Positions 34,425 through 44,800 of a stretch of DNA of 64,000 nucleotides are shown piece after piece. The stretch covers positions 62,001 through 126,000 of the forward strand of contig JAFXIS010000039.1 of assembly GCA_017532885.1 (NCBI GenBank), given 5' to 3'. The notes beneath the pieces were generated by a model that saw only the letters and a program-made list of their open reading frames with translations, had not been told where the DNA came from and searched no databases. How positions within the stretch are numbered: the first letter of the stretch is position 1; each line of letters opens with the position of its first letter. The stretch comes from Alistipes sp. (lineage in GTDB: Bacteria; Bacteroidota; Bacteroidia; Bacteroidales; Rikenellaceae). Both the position numbers and the translations under genes were made by a program.

Positions 34425-37316
34425 CTATCTATTGTAAGCCTCAGCCTTAAAGAGATACTTACCATCAGGCAATAGGTCGGCATCAAACTCGAAATCGAGC
34501 GTGCGACTCTCTCCGGGCATCAGGGTTATATAATTATCATCCGAGAAAATGGGCAATATACGCTCTCCGTCGCTCTGACGATAAGGTTGCATATGCACAG
34601 CAAATGCTACCGAGCGACCCACATTCTTTACCGCGGCGTGAATGATATATTTATCGCCATTCTTTACAAGCGTGGTCTGTGTTTTAAGTTTTGCCGGCGC
34701 CAAGCTATTCAAGGCCTGATAATTACCACGCTCCACCGAGCGCCAATAGAAGTTTTCCGACAAGAGATTGCCCGCCATATCGGTCAAAGCGAGGCGAATA
34801 AAATGTACAGGAGTCAATTGCGGTGTACACTTATCGCGATTATATACTTCTATTTCGAAGAGTGAATATCCCCACATCGAAGCGCGCTCCGAACCCTCAA
34901 CACGCACATAACGCGCCTGCTGCTGGGGCAAGGCAACTGCTATCTCGCCGCCCTTGCTATCCTTCTCCTCGTAGACATCGTGCCACTTTTCGGCATCGTT
35001 TGATACCTGCAACTTAAAGTGCTTTGCATGGGCATCCTCCCACTTCAAAACCACCTCGTTAAAAGATGTTGGGCGACCCAAATCGATATATATCCACTCA
35101 TTATCGTGGTACTCGCTTGCCCAACGACTACCGCCATTACCATCTGTTACCGCCATCGCTCCGGCTGCATCACGCGAAACAGACGATGCCACAGCCTTGC
35201 AATTGCGCGCCAAATTACCCACCGAGAAGTTGAGCTTAAACAGATAGTGTGTAGAGTTGGGATCCAACGAAGCCTTCACGCTCTGGCCATACTGCTGCAA
35301 CTCGCGGCCACTGAGATCGTAGACCTTTGCCGTAGCCACAACACCATCCAAGCCCATACGAGTAGAGTTTATCGCCTTAACCGTATCGTCGGCATGGCTC
35401 CACTGGATGTGAACATGCTCACAAGCCTTACGCACACCCCAATATGCTCCCGTAGGGTCAAAGTAATAATCATATGTCTGCCATACAAACGAGGGATATG
35501 CCGATTGGCTCATCCATGTCATTATACCCGTTGCATTATCCCACATATGGTGCTGCCAGCCCTCATACATCGCCTTATTCACCTCGATATTCACGAGCTG
35601 AGCCTTACGGCAGAAATCCTCGATATCGGTTGCCTCGCCGTAATTTTTATTTATAGCCTCAACATAGCGGTCGGGGGCGGCATTCGCTGCCAAAGGACCA
35701 AAGTAGTGCTTATTCCACATCTCGTTGCGTGGCCACCAATGCTCCTCGGGCATAAACTTCTTGAAACTCTCGAAGGTTGTAAATACGGCTGTTCCTATCT
35801 CGGTGCGGAAACCCCACTCGGGTCGTCCCTTATAACCATACATCATTGGATATGGCGTAAAATACCAGCTCGGATGCATATTACACCACGGGCCACTACC
35901 CGACAAACCTTGCGAATTAGAGATAGATTGGTAATGGCGGTCGCCACCATCGTAATAGGCTACACTACCACGCATCCAATCATCCAAAGGTTTTTCGGGA
36001 ACACCCTCATTATCACCGCACCACACAGCTATGCAGGCGTGGTTACGAAGGCGCTTAATCTTCTCTATGGCATTCTGATGGAAAGCATTCAAATCATGCG
36101 GTAAATTACGATGCGAATTGAGCCAGAAATCATCCCAAACCATTATACCATACATATCACAAGCATCGTAGAACTCCTCGTCGGTAACAGAGCCTATCCA
36201 ATTACGAATCATATTGTAATTCATATGCTTATGCAGGGCTATGCGGAGGTCATACTCCTCACCTCGCGAGCGCACCAGCCACTCACTCATGCCCCAATTT
36301 CCACCCTTGACATATACCGGCTCACCATTTATCTTGAGGTGGAAAATTCCATCTATCCACTCATAGTCGTACTCGCGGATACCGAATCGCACGGCACGCT
36401 CATCCGACACCGTATCGTCTTTAGACAATGTGAGTTGGCAAGTATACAAAGCCTGCTCACCCATACCGTTTGGCCACCACAAGCGCGGATTTCTAACGCG
36501 CAACTCTTTTGTATTCCCAGGATTGAACACCACTTCGCGCTTCTCGCCTGCGCCAAGTGTTATCTCCTGCTCGAATGCAATACCCTCGGGCATGATTTCT
36601 CCGCGCAAAACGCCCTTCCACTCTTTGTTAGAAACATTTTCGACTTCGGTCTGCACGCTTATCGAAGCCTCATCATTGCGATGCACCTTGGTACGAATCC
36701 AGGGGTCCACAAATTTTACATCTCCCGACCTCGTGAGGTAAACATCATCGGTAATACCACTCAACAAGCCCGGAACATATGGCATCCAATCCCAACTTGC
36801 ACTTGAAATATATGTCGGACTACGGAAATTGGGTACAGGGTGACCCACCCACTCAACCTCGACTTTTAGAATATTGTCGGCATCAGCTTTGACCACATCC
36901 GTAATATCATATGCACCACGATGCATAAATCCATCGAGTTTACCCAAGAATTTATCATTCAGATAGACCTTTGCCTTGCGGTTTACGCCCTCGAAATTGA
37001 GCCATAAACGCTCGCCTTGTTTCGTCGCAGGGGTAGCAAATACTCCCGTATAAAGAAAATCTCGGTCATAACGCGCCTTATCTACGCGATGTACATTATC
37101 ACCGAAATTCGGGTCCGCCTCAACGCCTGCCTCAACATAAGATGTAAATACACATCCGGGAACAACTGCCGCAACTCTTTGCAATGCAGGCTCCGAAGAG
37201 ATAGGCTCTACCTCCCATTTGATGTTACCGCTACTGCTCGACAACGAAACTCGCTCCTGCGCCTCGACGATATTACATATCGAAAGCATTAGGAATAAAG
37301 TGAATAATTTTCTCAT
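34425..37316 (-). CDS. GH2 beta-mannosidase-like enzyme with F5/8-type C domain
   Basis: A 963-residue secreted GH2 enzyme (signal MRKLFTLFLMLSICNIVEAQ). Domains: jelly-roll (about 25-200, 'LNFEGVNRKAKVYLNDKFLGKLDGFMHRGAYDIT'), immunoglobulin-like (about 200-320), TIM barrel (about 320-650). The acid/base lies in 'IAVWCGDNEGVPEKPLDDW' (Glu of NE), and the likely nucleophile in 'PEWGFRTEIGTAVF'. A beta-sandwich and then an F5/8-type C (discoidin) carbohydrate-binding domain follow around residues 720-860 ('NEVVLKWEDAHAKHFKLQVSNDAEKWHDVYEEKD'). The domain plan is close to GH2 beta-mannosidases and exo-beta-glucosaminidases. Specificity cannot be fixed from sequence. It is first in the second PUL operon, just downstream of a terminator. 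Confidence 0.88.
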   Translation of the reverse strand: MRKLFTLFLMLSICNIVEAQERVSLSSSSGNIKWEVEPISSEPALQRVAAVVPGCVFTSYVEAGVEADPNFGDNVHRVDKARYDRDFLYTGVFATPATKQGERLWLNFEGVNRKAKVYLNDKFLGKLDGFMHRGAYDITDVVKADADNILKVEVEWVGHPVPNFRSPTYISSASWDWMPYVPGLLSGITDDVYLTRSGDVKFVDPWIRTKVHRNDEASISVQTEVENVSNKEWKGVLRGEIMPEGIAFEQEITLGAGEKREVVFNPGNTKELRVRNPRLWWPNGMGEQALYTCQLTLSKDDTVSDERAVRFGIREYDYEWIDGIFHLKINGEPVYVKGGNWGMSEWLVRSRGEEYDLRIALHKHMNYNMIRNWIGSVTDEEFYDACDMYGIMVWDDFWLNSHRNLPHDLNAFHQNAIEKIKRLRNHACIAVWCGDNEGVPEKPLDDWMRGSVAYYDGGDRHYQSISNSQGLSGSGPWCNMHPSWYFTPYPMMYGYKGRPEWGFRTEIGTAVFTTFESFKKFMPEEHWWPRNEMWNKHYFGPLAANAAPDRYVEAINKNYGEATDIEDFCRKAQLVNIEVNKAMYEGWQHHMWDNATGIMTWMSQSAYPSFVWQTYDYYFDPTGAYWGVRKACEHVHIQWSHADDTVKAINSTRMGLDGVVATAKVYDLSGRELQQYGQSVKASLDPNSTHYLFKLNFSVGNLARNCKAVASSVSRDAAGAMAVTDGNGGSRWASEYHDNEWIYIDLGRPTSFNEVVLKWEDAHAKHFKLQVSNDAEKWHDVYEEKDSKGGEIAVALPQQQARYVRVEGSERASMWGYSLFEIEVYNRDKCTPQLTPVHFIRLALTDMAGNLLSENFYWRSVERGNYQALNSLAPAKLKTQTTLVKNGDKYIIHAAVKNVGRSVAFAVHMQPYRQSDGERILPIFSDDNYITLMPGESRTLDFEFDADLLPDGKYLFKAEAYNR

Positions 37317-37348
37317 ACAACCTATATTATTTCAGGTAACCTCTACTA

Positions 37349-37362
37349 TTTCAATACTGAAA
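37349..37362 (-). promoter_or_regulatory. Palindrome upstream of the second PUL operon
   Basis: TTTCA-ATAC-TGAAA is a short palindrome 33-46 bases before the GH2 start, just after the terminator. It could be an operator for the second enzyme operon. No good TAnnTTTG is found next to it. Confidence 0.35.
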
Positions 37363-37375
37363 CATCAAAATTTTA

Positions 37376-37414
37376 TAAAAAATGTACTCCGCCCCGCTTA
37401 AGAGCGGAGTACAT
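37376..37414 (-). terminator. Terminator after the DUF5005-like gene
   Basis: A perfect 11-bp inverted repeat ATGTACTCCGC/GCGGAGTACAT with an 11-base loop, followed on the minus strand by TTTTT. It splits the PUL into a SusCD operon and a downstream enzyme operon. Confidence 0.85.
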
Positions 37415-37427
37415 ACAAATGGATTTA

Positions 37428-38789
37428 TTACAAATCCTCAGAATAGGCATTCTCCCAATTAAATACTCTGAAGAAATATGGGCGATAGAAATCGGCACTA
37501 CCTACGCGGTCGAAGTTATCCCAGAAATTATTGGGGTCACTATTGGTTGAGAATACCAACTCTCCGGTACGCGAAAGTGCAGGATGGAGGTTAATCATAT
37601 ACCAACGCTGATGATATGGGCTACCCAACTTATCAAGCGTTGCAGGCAATGTGAACAACAACTTCTGGTCTACGAAAGGACCATAAGGAGTCTCACTGCG
37701 GTACATATAGACATCACGACCGAAGGGGAAGCCCTCCATGAACATGTAATATGTACCATCCTTCTCAATAACCCAAGGCATCGAGCCTGAATATGTCGAA
37801 ATGTATGAGCGAATCTGCTCCTCCTCGGTGGGAACGGTTGTCTGCCACTCATACTCGCCATTCACATTACGGATATAATAGCTCCACTCGCTTGTGAGGT
37901 CCAAAGTAGCTGTACGAGCAACCAAAACGCGACACGAGAAGCCCTCCTGCTTTGTAGTATAGAGGTAGATATGACCCTCCTCCTTATCCTCGAACATTGT
38001 AGAGCCATAGCCATAGCCGTCGCTGATGGTCTTGGTATTTCCATTGCTCAACACCGACATATAAGTGCCATCGCCGGGAGTACCCTCAAGGCTGTACTCG
38101 CGTACAATGCCATCGATATTAATCATGGCACCATTACCCTGTGTAAGGTCTACTCCGGTCCACAACATCTGAAGCACATTACCGCGAGCGGGGTCCTCGT
38201 AAACGGTAGCATCGCCTGCCCAATATACGAAGTCCTGGTCGATAACGCCACGCTGAATATCCTCCTCAGACAATGTTGCATAAGGGTGACGGATATGTGT
38301 GCGAGCCTGATAATAACGCTCGGCATCGGGATTCTCGGTCTGCACAAACTCATTGAGCCATACAAGATTCTCGTCGCTCTGCTCGCCGGTCTGAATCATA
38401 ATGCTGTTACGCGGGAAGCTCGACTTTGAGCTGTAACGCGTACGGGTTGGGCCATCCACAACACCATAGAAGCTGTCGTTGAATGTCCAATAGATATTGC
38501 CATCGGGAAGTGCAGTGGTTAAAACGCCATCGCCACCATTCCAGCCCAAAGTACGGGTAAACATGGCATCATACTTCTTATCCTTATATACAAATACATT
38601 TGCATCCTGAGTACCCTCATTAGGCATAAGCACCAGGTTCCAATCCGCCTCGATAGTTGGAGGTGTCACAGCCACAGGAGCCTCCGGACCATCCTCATAG
38701 GGGACTGATGGATTGTCAAAATCGTTACAAGCCACCAAACCCATTGCACACAAGGCGACAATGTATAATGATAACAATTGCTTTTTCAT
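37428..38789 (-). CDS. PUL lipoprotein of DUF5005/DUF4185 type (five-bladed propeller-like)
   Basis: A lipoprotein of 453 residues from ATG 38789 (MKKQLLSLYIVALCAMGLVAC, lipobox Cys21); an alternative Met two codons upstream at 38795 is equally possible. The body resembles DUF5005/DUF4185 proteins. These often have a five-bladed beta-propeller seen in GH43/GH117-like folds: 'FTRTLGWNGGDGVLTTALPDGNIYWTFNDSFYG', 'FPRNSIMIQTG', 'YISTYSGSMPWVIEKDGTYYMFMEGFPFGRDVYMYRSETPYGPF' and 'WYMINLHPALSRTGELVFSTNSD'. An acidic residue after the first blade ('WTFNDSF') could be catalytic. It may bind or cleave a glycan. It sits 3' of the DUF1735 gene in the SusCD operon. Confidence 0.7.
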   Translation of the reverse strand: MKKQLLSLYIVALCAMGLVACNDFDNPSVPYEDGPEAPVAVTPPTIEADWNLVLMPNEGTQDANVFVYKDKKYDAMFTRTLGWNGGDGVLTTALPDGNIYWTFNDSFYGVVDGPTRTRYSSKSSFPRNSIMIQTGEQSDENLVWLNEFVQTENPDAERYYQARTHIRHPYATLSEEDIQRGVIDQDFVYWAGDATVYEDPARGNVLQMLWTGVDLTQGNGAMINIDGIVREYSLEGTPGDGTYMSVLSNGNTKTISDGYGYGSTMFEDKEEGHIYLYTTKQEGFSCRVLVARTATLDLTSEWSYYIRNVNGEYEWQTTVPTEEEQIRSYISTYSGSMPWVIEKDGTYYMFMEGFPFGRDVYMYRSETPYGPFVDQKLLFTLPATLDKLGSPYHQRWYMINLHPALSRTGELVFSTNSDPNNFWDNFDRVGSADFYRPYFFRVFNWENAYSEDL

Positions 38790-38810
38790 AATCATAATCT
38801 GAATAAAATT

Positions 38811-39800
38811 TTAGTACTGGGTTTTAACCATCGTTTCACGGACATCATACCAGCTATTCTCGGTAGCAAGTTTATAGCGATAATAGAGGTGGAAAGTCTG
38901 TGTTTTGGGGTCGTATCCTGATACATCGACAGGCGAAGTTCTAACCTGCAAAGCATCTACGCTATCCATATATGGCTCAATGGTGACCTTACGCATCTGC
39001 TCAAACTTGTCGGTCAAAATGCCCTCAACATATACGGGAACATCTACCCACTCATCCTTAGATACGGTTACCTTGATACCCATATTACGAGAAGCTCGCT
39101 TATCGCTCGACACCTTTGCTGCCGGCAGGATAAGAATTGAGTTCTCACCGCATGGTACAACCAATTTCGATGAATTAATCACCTGACGGCGAGCTGCAGA
39201 GCCGAATACATTATCTGTCAGCCAACCCTCCTGAGTAGTTCCATTCATCGTATAATATGTAGCATCCTTAGTTGTAGCAAACTCATTCTTGCGATACACC
39301 TCGAACAATACATAATTGCGTGTCATCGATGGCATATAAGCCGATACCGACTCTATGCGCAGAGGTACAAAGTAGGTCTGATCAACCAAAAGGTCATCGA
39401 TATCTACCTCGATAGGCAAGAATGCAGTATTCTCACCCGCCTTCATCACAACCTCCATATTCTTAATCTGGAAATTATCGTCGGGGAGCTGTTGAGCATA
39501 GCTGTCAAACTGCGTATCGAAATTCACACGGTTGTAGTTTCCGATAGCCTCCTTGTCAAATGCGACCTTCACGGTTACATCCTTCTCCAAAGGAGTGGTT
39601 CCACTCGCATACAACGCCAAAAGGCCCTCATCGCCACCATACTCGAACTCCTGTCCGATAACATTATTTTCGCCACTTACGAAAGATATCTCCTTGCGGT
39701 AGAGCTCCTCTTGGTAATACTCCAGCTCACAAGAACTCAACCATGCTACTGCATTAATAGCAATCGTGGCAAGCATTATTATTTTACTAAATGTTTTCAT
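38811..39800 (-). CDS. DUF1735-type surface glycan-binding lipoprotein
   Basis: A 329-residue lipoprotein (MKTFSKIIMLATIAINAVAWLSSC, Cys24). It shows the pattern of DUF1735 (BT_3987-like) proteins: 'KEISFVSGENNVIGQEFEYGGDE' followed by 'LEKDVTVKVAFDKEAIGNYN' and a later 'YVLFEVYRKNEF', then a C-terminal beta-domain 'FHLYYRYKLATENSWYDVRETM'. Such proteins sit downstream of SusD and act as accessory surface glycan-binding proteins (SusE-like position). It starts 21 bases after the SusD stop. Ligand is presumably the PUL glycan. Function is inferred from family and position. Confidence 0.8.
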   Translation of the reverse strand: MKTFSKIIMLATIAINAVAWLSSCELEYYQEELYRKEISFVSGENNVIGQEFEYGGDEGLLALYASGTTPLEKDVTVKVAFDKEAIGNYNRVNFDTQFDSYAQQLPDDNFQIKNMEVVMKAGENTAFLPIEVDIDDLLVDQTYFVPLRIESVSAYMPSMTRNYVLFEVYRKNEFATTKDATYYTMNGTTQEGWLTDNVFGSAARRQVINSSKLVVPCGENSILILPAAKVSSDKRASRNMGIKVTVSKDEWVDVPVYVEGILTDKFEQMRKVTIEPYMDSVDALQVRTSPVDVSGYDPKTQTFHLYYRYKLATENSWYDVRETMVKTQY

Positions 39801-39821
39801 CGTTAGTAAGTTTTGAAGTTA

Positions 39822-41822
39822 TTATTTCTCCCAACCAGGGTTCTGATCCAAGCTGGGCACTCTACGCAACTCGTCGCGGTGCAACGGCATAAACATATAC
39901 TTTGAGCTGAATGAACGCTCACGAATTGCCTGATGAGAAATCATTACCGGAGAGTAGAAGCCTTCCCACTCGGCCGCATCAACATTCAAACCCATCAGAG
40001 GCTCGCGCTCAATCTCCTCGAAGATACCCCAACGACAGATATCGTAGTAGCGGCGATTCTCATGCAGGAACTCAACCAAACGCTCACGCTTGATAACCTC
40101 ATTGAATGCCTCGGCAGTTGCCAACTCCTCAGCCGTAGCACCCGGCAAACCGGCACGATAGCGAATCTGATTAAATGCCGCAGCCATTGCAATCTCATCA
40201 CGCGAATAGCTCTTACCGTTAATGGTGTGAGTCTTTGTCAGGTTGTTCAACGCCTCAGCATAAATCATCAGCACCTCAGCATAACGGATAATCGGGAAAG
40301 TCTTGGTAATCATACGGGGATTCGAGCCGCTACGAGCATCACGAGGATGTATATACTTACGGCAGCTATAACCTGTCAAGTTATACACGCCCATAGTCTG
40401 TGTAGCATTCTTACCCTGCGCAGCACCATTGTAGTACTTCACAATCTTATTCTTCATATCCTCTGAAGAGGTAGACTCCATAGTCCAATGCGCACCAGAG
40501 AAACCGATACTTGCATAGAAACGAGGCTCGCGATTCTCATAAGCCTTATAGGTACCACCCTTCAAGATATAGTTCTTCGAAAGTTGCTTATCGGCATCTG
40601 TAACACATGATGAGTCGTAGGGACGGTTCTCATAAGGATACTCAACGCTTGAGTTGGTAATATCACGACCGTCAGCCATGCGATATGCGTCGATAACATG
40701 CTGTGGAATACTGATTGCATTTGTACCACCCAAACCAATAGGGAAGCAAACATCCATCTGGTCGGTAATATTCGAGGTTGTACCCCAAATAAGCTCCTCA
40801 TTCTGAAGGTTTACGGTTTCACCGGTAAACATCTCTGAATAAGAGCGGAACGGGTCGATACCACCTGCACCGTCGGGGAACTGAGCCGAAGGAACATTTG
40901 CCGGCAGAGGTAATGTATACTCATCGGCCGGTACGGTATGCAGCTTATAGACATTCAAATCCATAACCTTCTTGGCAGCCTCAGCAGCCAAAGCCCACTT
41001 ACGCTCGTCGTACTTCTGCGATACATAGTGTACACCATCGCTTGAGCGGGTAAATGCGCCGAAATAACGCTTAGCAACAGAGCCTCCATTGAACAGAGGA
41101 GATGCGGCCTGCAAACGCAAACGCGCAACCAAAGCCAAGGCAGTACCCTTTGTGGGGCTACCAAACATATCCACCGGCTGCTCCAATGGCAGACCCTCGG
41201 CTGCGGCCTCCAACTCCGAGCAGATGTAATCTACACACTCATCGTATGTATTACGCTCGGTGCTGTAATATTCGGGAGATTCATTGGTGTCCAAAACCGC
41301 ATCACCCAAAAGGATTGCCGGACCTTGATTCATAAGGATAAGATAGTAGGCATAAGCACGCAAGAAACGCGACTTTGCACGCAACTCAATCTTATCAAAG
41401 GCGTTCATATCGGGAACATCATCAATATGAGGCAAGATGGTGTTAATCTTGCGGATAATCTTATAGCAATCGGGCCATACATTGAAGTTCCACTCCCAGC
41501 CACCGGTGCTGGTATAAGAGATTTTATTGGTAGTAAGCATTGTTCCGGGGAACTGCACATCAAGGAAACCATTGTTGAAAGTTCCGCAACTTACAGCCTC
41601 GTCAGAGCCTGTGGCACCGGGAACGCTGCACCAATAGTAGATACGCCCCTCACGAGGAAGCATGGTAACAGCGCCATTAAAATATCGCTCGATATTATAT
41701 TGGCTGGTAAAAATCTCATCCTCCGAGAATGTATCCTCAAAATAGTCATCTACATTGAGGAAATTACATGCACTCAACAGTACGCTCAGCAGGACGACGG
41801 GTATTATAAAAAACTTTTTCAT
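39822..41822 (-). CDS. SusD/RagB-family surface nutrient-binding lipoprotein
   Basis: A 666-residue lipoprotein (MKKFFIIPVVLLSVLLSAC, lipobox Cys19; 'NFLNVDDYFEDTFSEDEIFTS' start) of the SusD family, a lid on the SusC barrel that captures oligosaccharides. Typical features include a tetratricopeptide-like helical core ('RAKSRFLRAYAYYLILMNQGP'), the C-terminal 'IIRYAEVLMIYAEALNNL', 'AAAFNQIRYRAGLPG', 'RERLVEFLHENRRYYDICRWG' and the ending 'FMPLHRDELRRVPSLDQNPGW'. Slightly longer than average (about 500-600), with an insertion in the middle. It starts 11 bases after the SusC stop. Confidence 0.93.
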   Translation of the reverse strand: MKKFFIIPVVLLSVLLSACNFLNVDDYFEDTFSEDEIFTSQYNIERYFNGAVTMLPREGRIYYWCSVPGATGSDEAVSCGTFNNGFLDVQFPGTMLTTNKISYTSTGGWEWNFNVWPDCYKIIRKINTILPHIDDVPDMNAFDKIELRAKSRFLRAYAYYLILMNQGPAILLGDAVLDTNESPEYYSTERNTYDECVDYICSELEAAAEGLPLEQPVDMFGSPTKGTALALVARLRLQAASPLFNGGSVAKRYFGAFTRSSDGVHYVSQKYDERKWALAAEAAKKVMDLNVYKLHTVPADEYTLPLPANVPSAQFPDGAGGIDPFRSYSEMFTGETVNLQNEELIWGTTSNITDQMDVCFPIGLGGTNAISIPQHVIDAYRMADGRDITNSSVEYPYENRPYDSSCVTDADKQLSKNYILKGGTYKAYENREPRFYASIGFSGAHWTMESTSSEDMKNKIVKYYNGAAQGKNATQTMGVYNLTGYSCRKYIHPRDARSGSNPRMITKTFPIIRYAEVLMIYAEALNNLTKTHTINGKSYSRDEIAMAAAFNQIRYRAGLPGATAEELATAEAFNEVIKRERLVEFLHENRRYYDICRWGIFEEIEREPLMGLNVDAAEWEGFYSPVMISHQAIRERSFSSKYMFMPLHRDELRRVPSLDQNPGWEK

Positions 41823-41833
41823 ATTATTTCGGC

Positions 41834-44800
41834 TTAGAAGTTAAAGTAAATCTGCAACGAGAATCGACGCGGAATAGGATAAGCCTGACCATTAAATACA
41901 GCCTGCTCGGGGTCGAACAATCCGACGCTATCCCATACAGCCAGATTCTCACACATAATCTGGAAATCGATAGACTGCAAGCCCAAAGCTCGTTTCATGC
42001 CCGGAGTACTCAAATTATAGTTCAAGCTCAACTCCTGCAAACGAAGATAGCGTGCATTACCCTTCCAGAATGTTGAAGGTTTAGTATTATTCACATTGTG
42101 ACCATAGTACAATCGTGGGAAGCGAGCATCGGGATTCTCGGTAGCCAAGTTACCTGAATACTCTGCATCGGTCCAGCGATTAGCCGGGTCATAAGCCAAA
42201 GTCAATACATTACCCTTATATCCGTTGTTGAAAGGCATGTAACCGTCGAAACGACCGCCATCCGAACCACCATACAAGAAGTAGTTGTTACCTATACCCT
42301 TGAACATCACATTCAAAGTCCAATTCTTATAGCGGAACTCTCCACCAAAGCCATACATAAACTGAGGAACTCCCGAATTTGAGAACAAAGGCACCTGATC
42401 ATCGTCCGTAATTACGCCATCACCATTAACATCCTTATATTTGATATCACCGGGGCGAACTGTACCGAACTGTGCAGGGCTAAGCTCCACATCCTGCTCA
42501 TCCTTGAACAAGCCCAAAGATACGAATCCGCGCTGAACGCCATTCGAGTAACCCGTCTTATTCATGTAAGGATACAACTGCTCGGCCTCCTCCCAGTTAT
42601 TAATCTTATTCTTCGAGAGAGTGAAGTTTCCTCGGAATGTCATGTGGAAATCCTTACCTATAGGCTGGAAGTACTCGAAGTTACCATCACCACCCCAGCT
42701 TGTCATGCTACCGACATTACCATAAGGCATTGTAATAACACCCACATAGTCGGGCACCTGAGCACGCTGCTGGAAGATACCCTCGCGTCTATCGCGGAAG
42801 TAGTCCATAGTAAGCGTGAAGCGGTCACCCAAGAGATGCAGGTCCATACCGACATCAAACTTCTTAGCCTTCTCCCAAGCCAAGTTATCGGCACCTACGC
42901 GGTCCTCGGTCAAAGTACCTACGCCACCCCAATTTGTAATCACACCATTATCCTCCTTGATTATTGTCAAATATGGGAAGCGCAAGCTACTGATTCTATC
43001 GTTACCTACAACTCCATACGAGCCACGGAACTTCAAGAAGTTAATCCAACGGAGATTCTTCATGAACTTATACTGAGTAGGAACCCAACCAACAGCCACA
43101 GCGGGGAAGAAGCCATATTGCTTACCTGTCTGGAAGTTCTCCGATCCGTTCAAACCGAAGTTCAAATCAACGAAATAGGTATCCTTATAGCCATAAGTGA
43201 AACGACCAGAGAGGCTCTGATAACGCTTCGCAATAGCATTCATACTATCACCTGCGCCTGACTCGATTGTAGACTCCAAATAGTAGAACAACAAACCGCC
43301 AACACGATGATGACCGAATGCTCTATCGTAATTGAGCTGTGCATCGAAGTAGAGCTTACGCCATGCCCATGCCTGAGAATTGTATTGTACAGATGAGCCG
43401 ACAACCTGCTCCGAAAGCATCAACTTACCGGTGTTGCTACGCTCACGCGCGTACCACAAACTTGGCATTGTATAGCGGCTCTCACCGAATACGCTCTGAC
43501 CATCCCATGAGCCATTAACCTTAAGTTGCAAGCCCTTGGTAATCATATCCAATTCCTGAGTAATACCAATATTTACAAGATTGCGGCTATGGTTTTCAAC
43601 CGTATTACCTGTATAGTTAAGCAATATATGAGGAGGAATATCATTACCCGCAGTACCTGCTGATGGAAGCTCACCACTTGAATAACGCAACGGATACATC
43701 AAAGGAGTAGTCTTTGACTGCGACTCCCAAATCCAGTCGGTCAGCGACTGATTAAAGCGGCTGTAAGCCTGACCCATACTCGGGCGCTTATTTACCGACA
43801 AATAACCCGTAGCACCCAAATAGAGCTGAGTAGTCTTTGTAAGGTTGATATCCACATTAATACGATAGTTATAAGTATCGTAACCCACGCCCTTATTGTA
43901 CTTACTGTCATTCATGCTCTTATATGCCGAAGACTCCTGCGACATACCCAAGCTGACGAAGTAACGAGCAATACTACCACCACCGCGTGCGCTGATGTAC
44001 TGAGTATGCTGGAACGACACAGGATTAAGAATTGCATCCTGCCAATCAACATTAGGATAGAGGTCGGGGTCCAAACCATAGCGAATGATATCCATCTGAA
44101 TATCGTTGTACAAAGGAGCCATACCACTTGCTACGGCAGCCTCATTTGCCATTTCGGCATACTCGGGCGCTGCCAAATAATCCGGCAAACGACGCAACTC
44201 CGATACGGTGTAGTTCGAACGGAAGGTGATGTTCAACTTCTGCTCCTGACCGCGCTTTGTTGTAACCAAAACGACACCATTCGCACCACGGCTACCATAA
44301 ACGGCTGTTGCAGCAGCATCCTTCAACACCGAGAAGTTCTCGACATCGGCAGGGTCAATCTGCGACAAAGTACCCTCCAAACCATCAATCAACACCAAAG
44401 CTCCGCTGTTAGCACCAAATGTTCCGATACCGCGCACCCAGAACTCTGAGATATTACGGCCTGGCTCACCACTTGCCTGCATAGAAATCACACCGGGAAC
44501 TCGACCACCGAGGGTATTTACGATATTCATCGCAGGGCGCTCCAACGACTTGGTATCAACCGAAGCGATAGCACCGGTGACACTCACCTTACGCTGCGTA
44601 CCCATACCCACGACAACGACTTCATCCATTGCAATACCCTCTTTCATGGTAATTACCACCTTTGTCTTTGCGGTGATAACCTGCTCTACGGGGTCATATC
44701 CCACGAACGAAACACCGATGGTGTTATACATATCCACCTTGATAGAGAATTCTCCCTCGGCATCGGTCAAAGCACCTACACCGGGTTTATCCTTCACATA

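Noticed and set aside
35019..36104. 361-codon open frame on the plus strand inside the GH2 beta-mannosidase-like gene
   Set aside because: It is antisense to a well-supported GH2 gene, its translation has no family motifs, and it has no promoter or ribosome-binding context.
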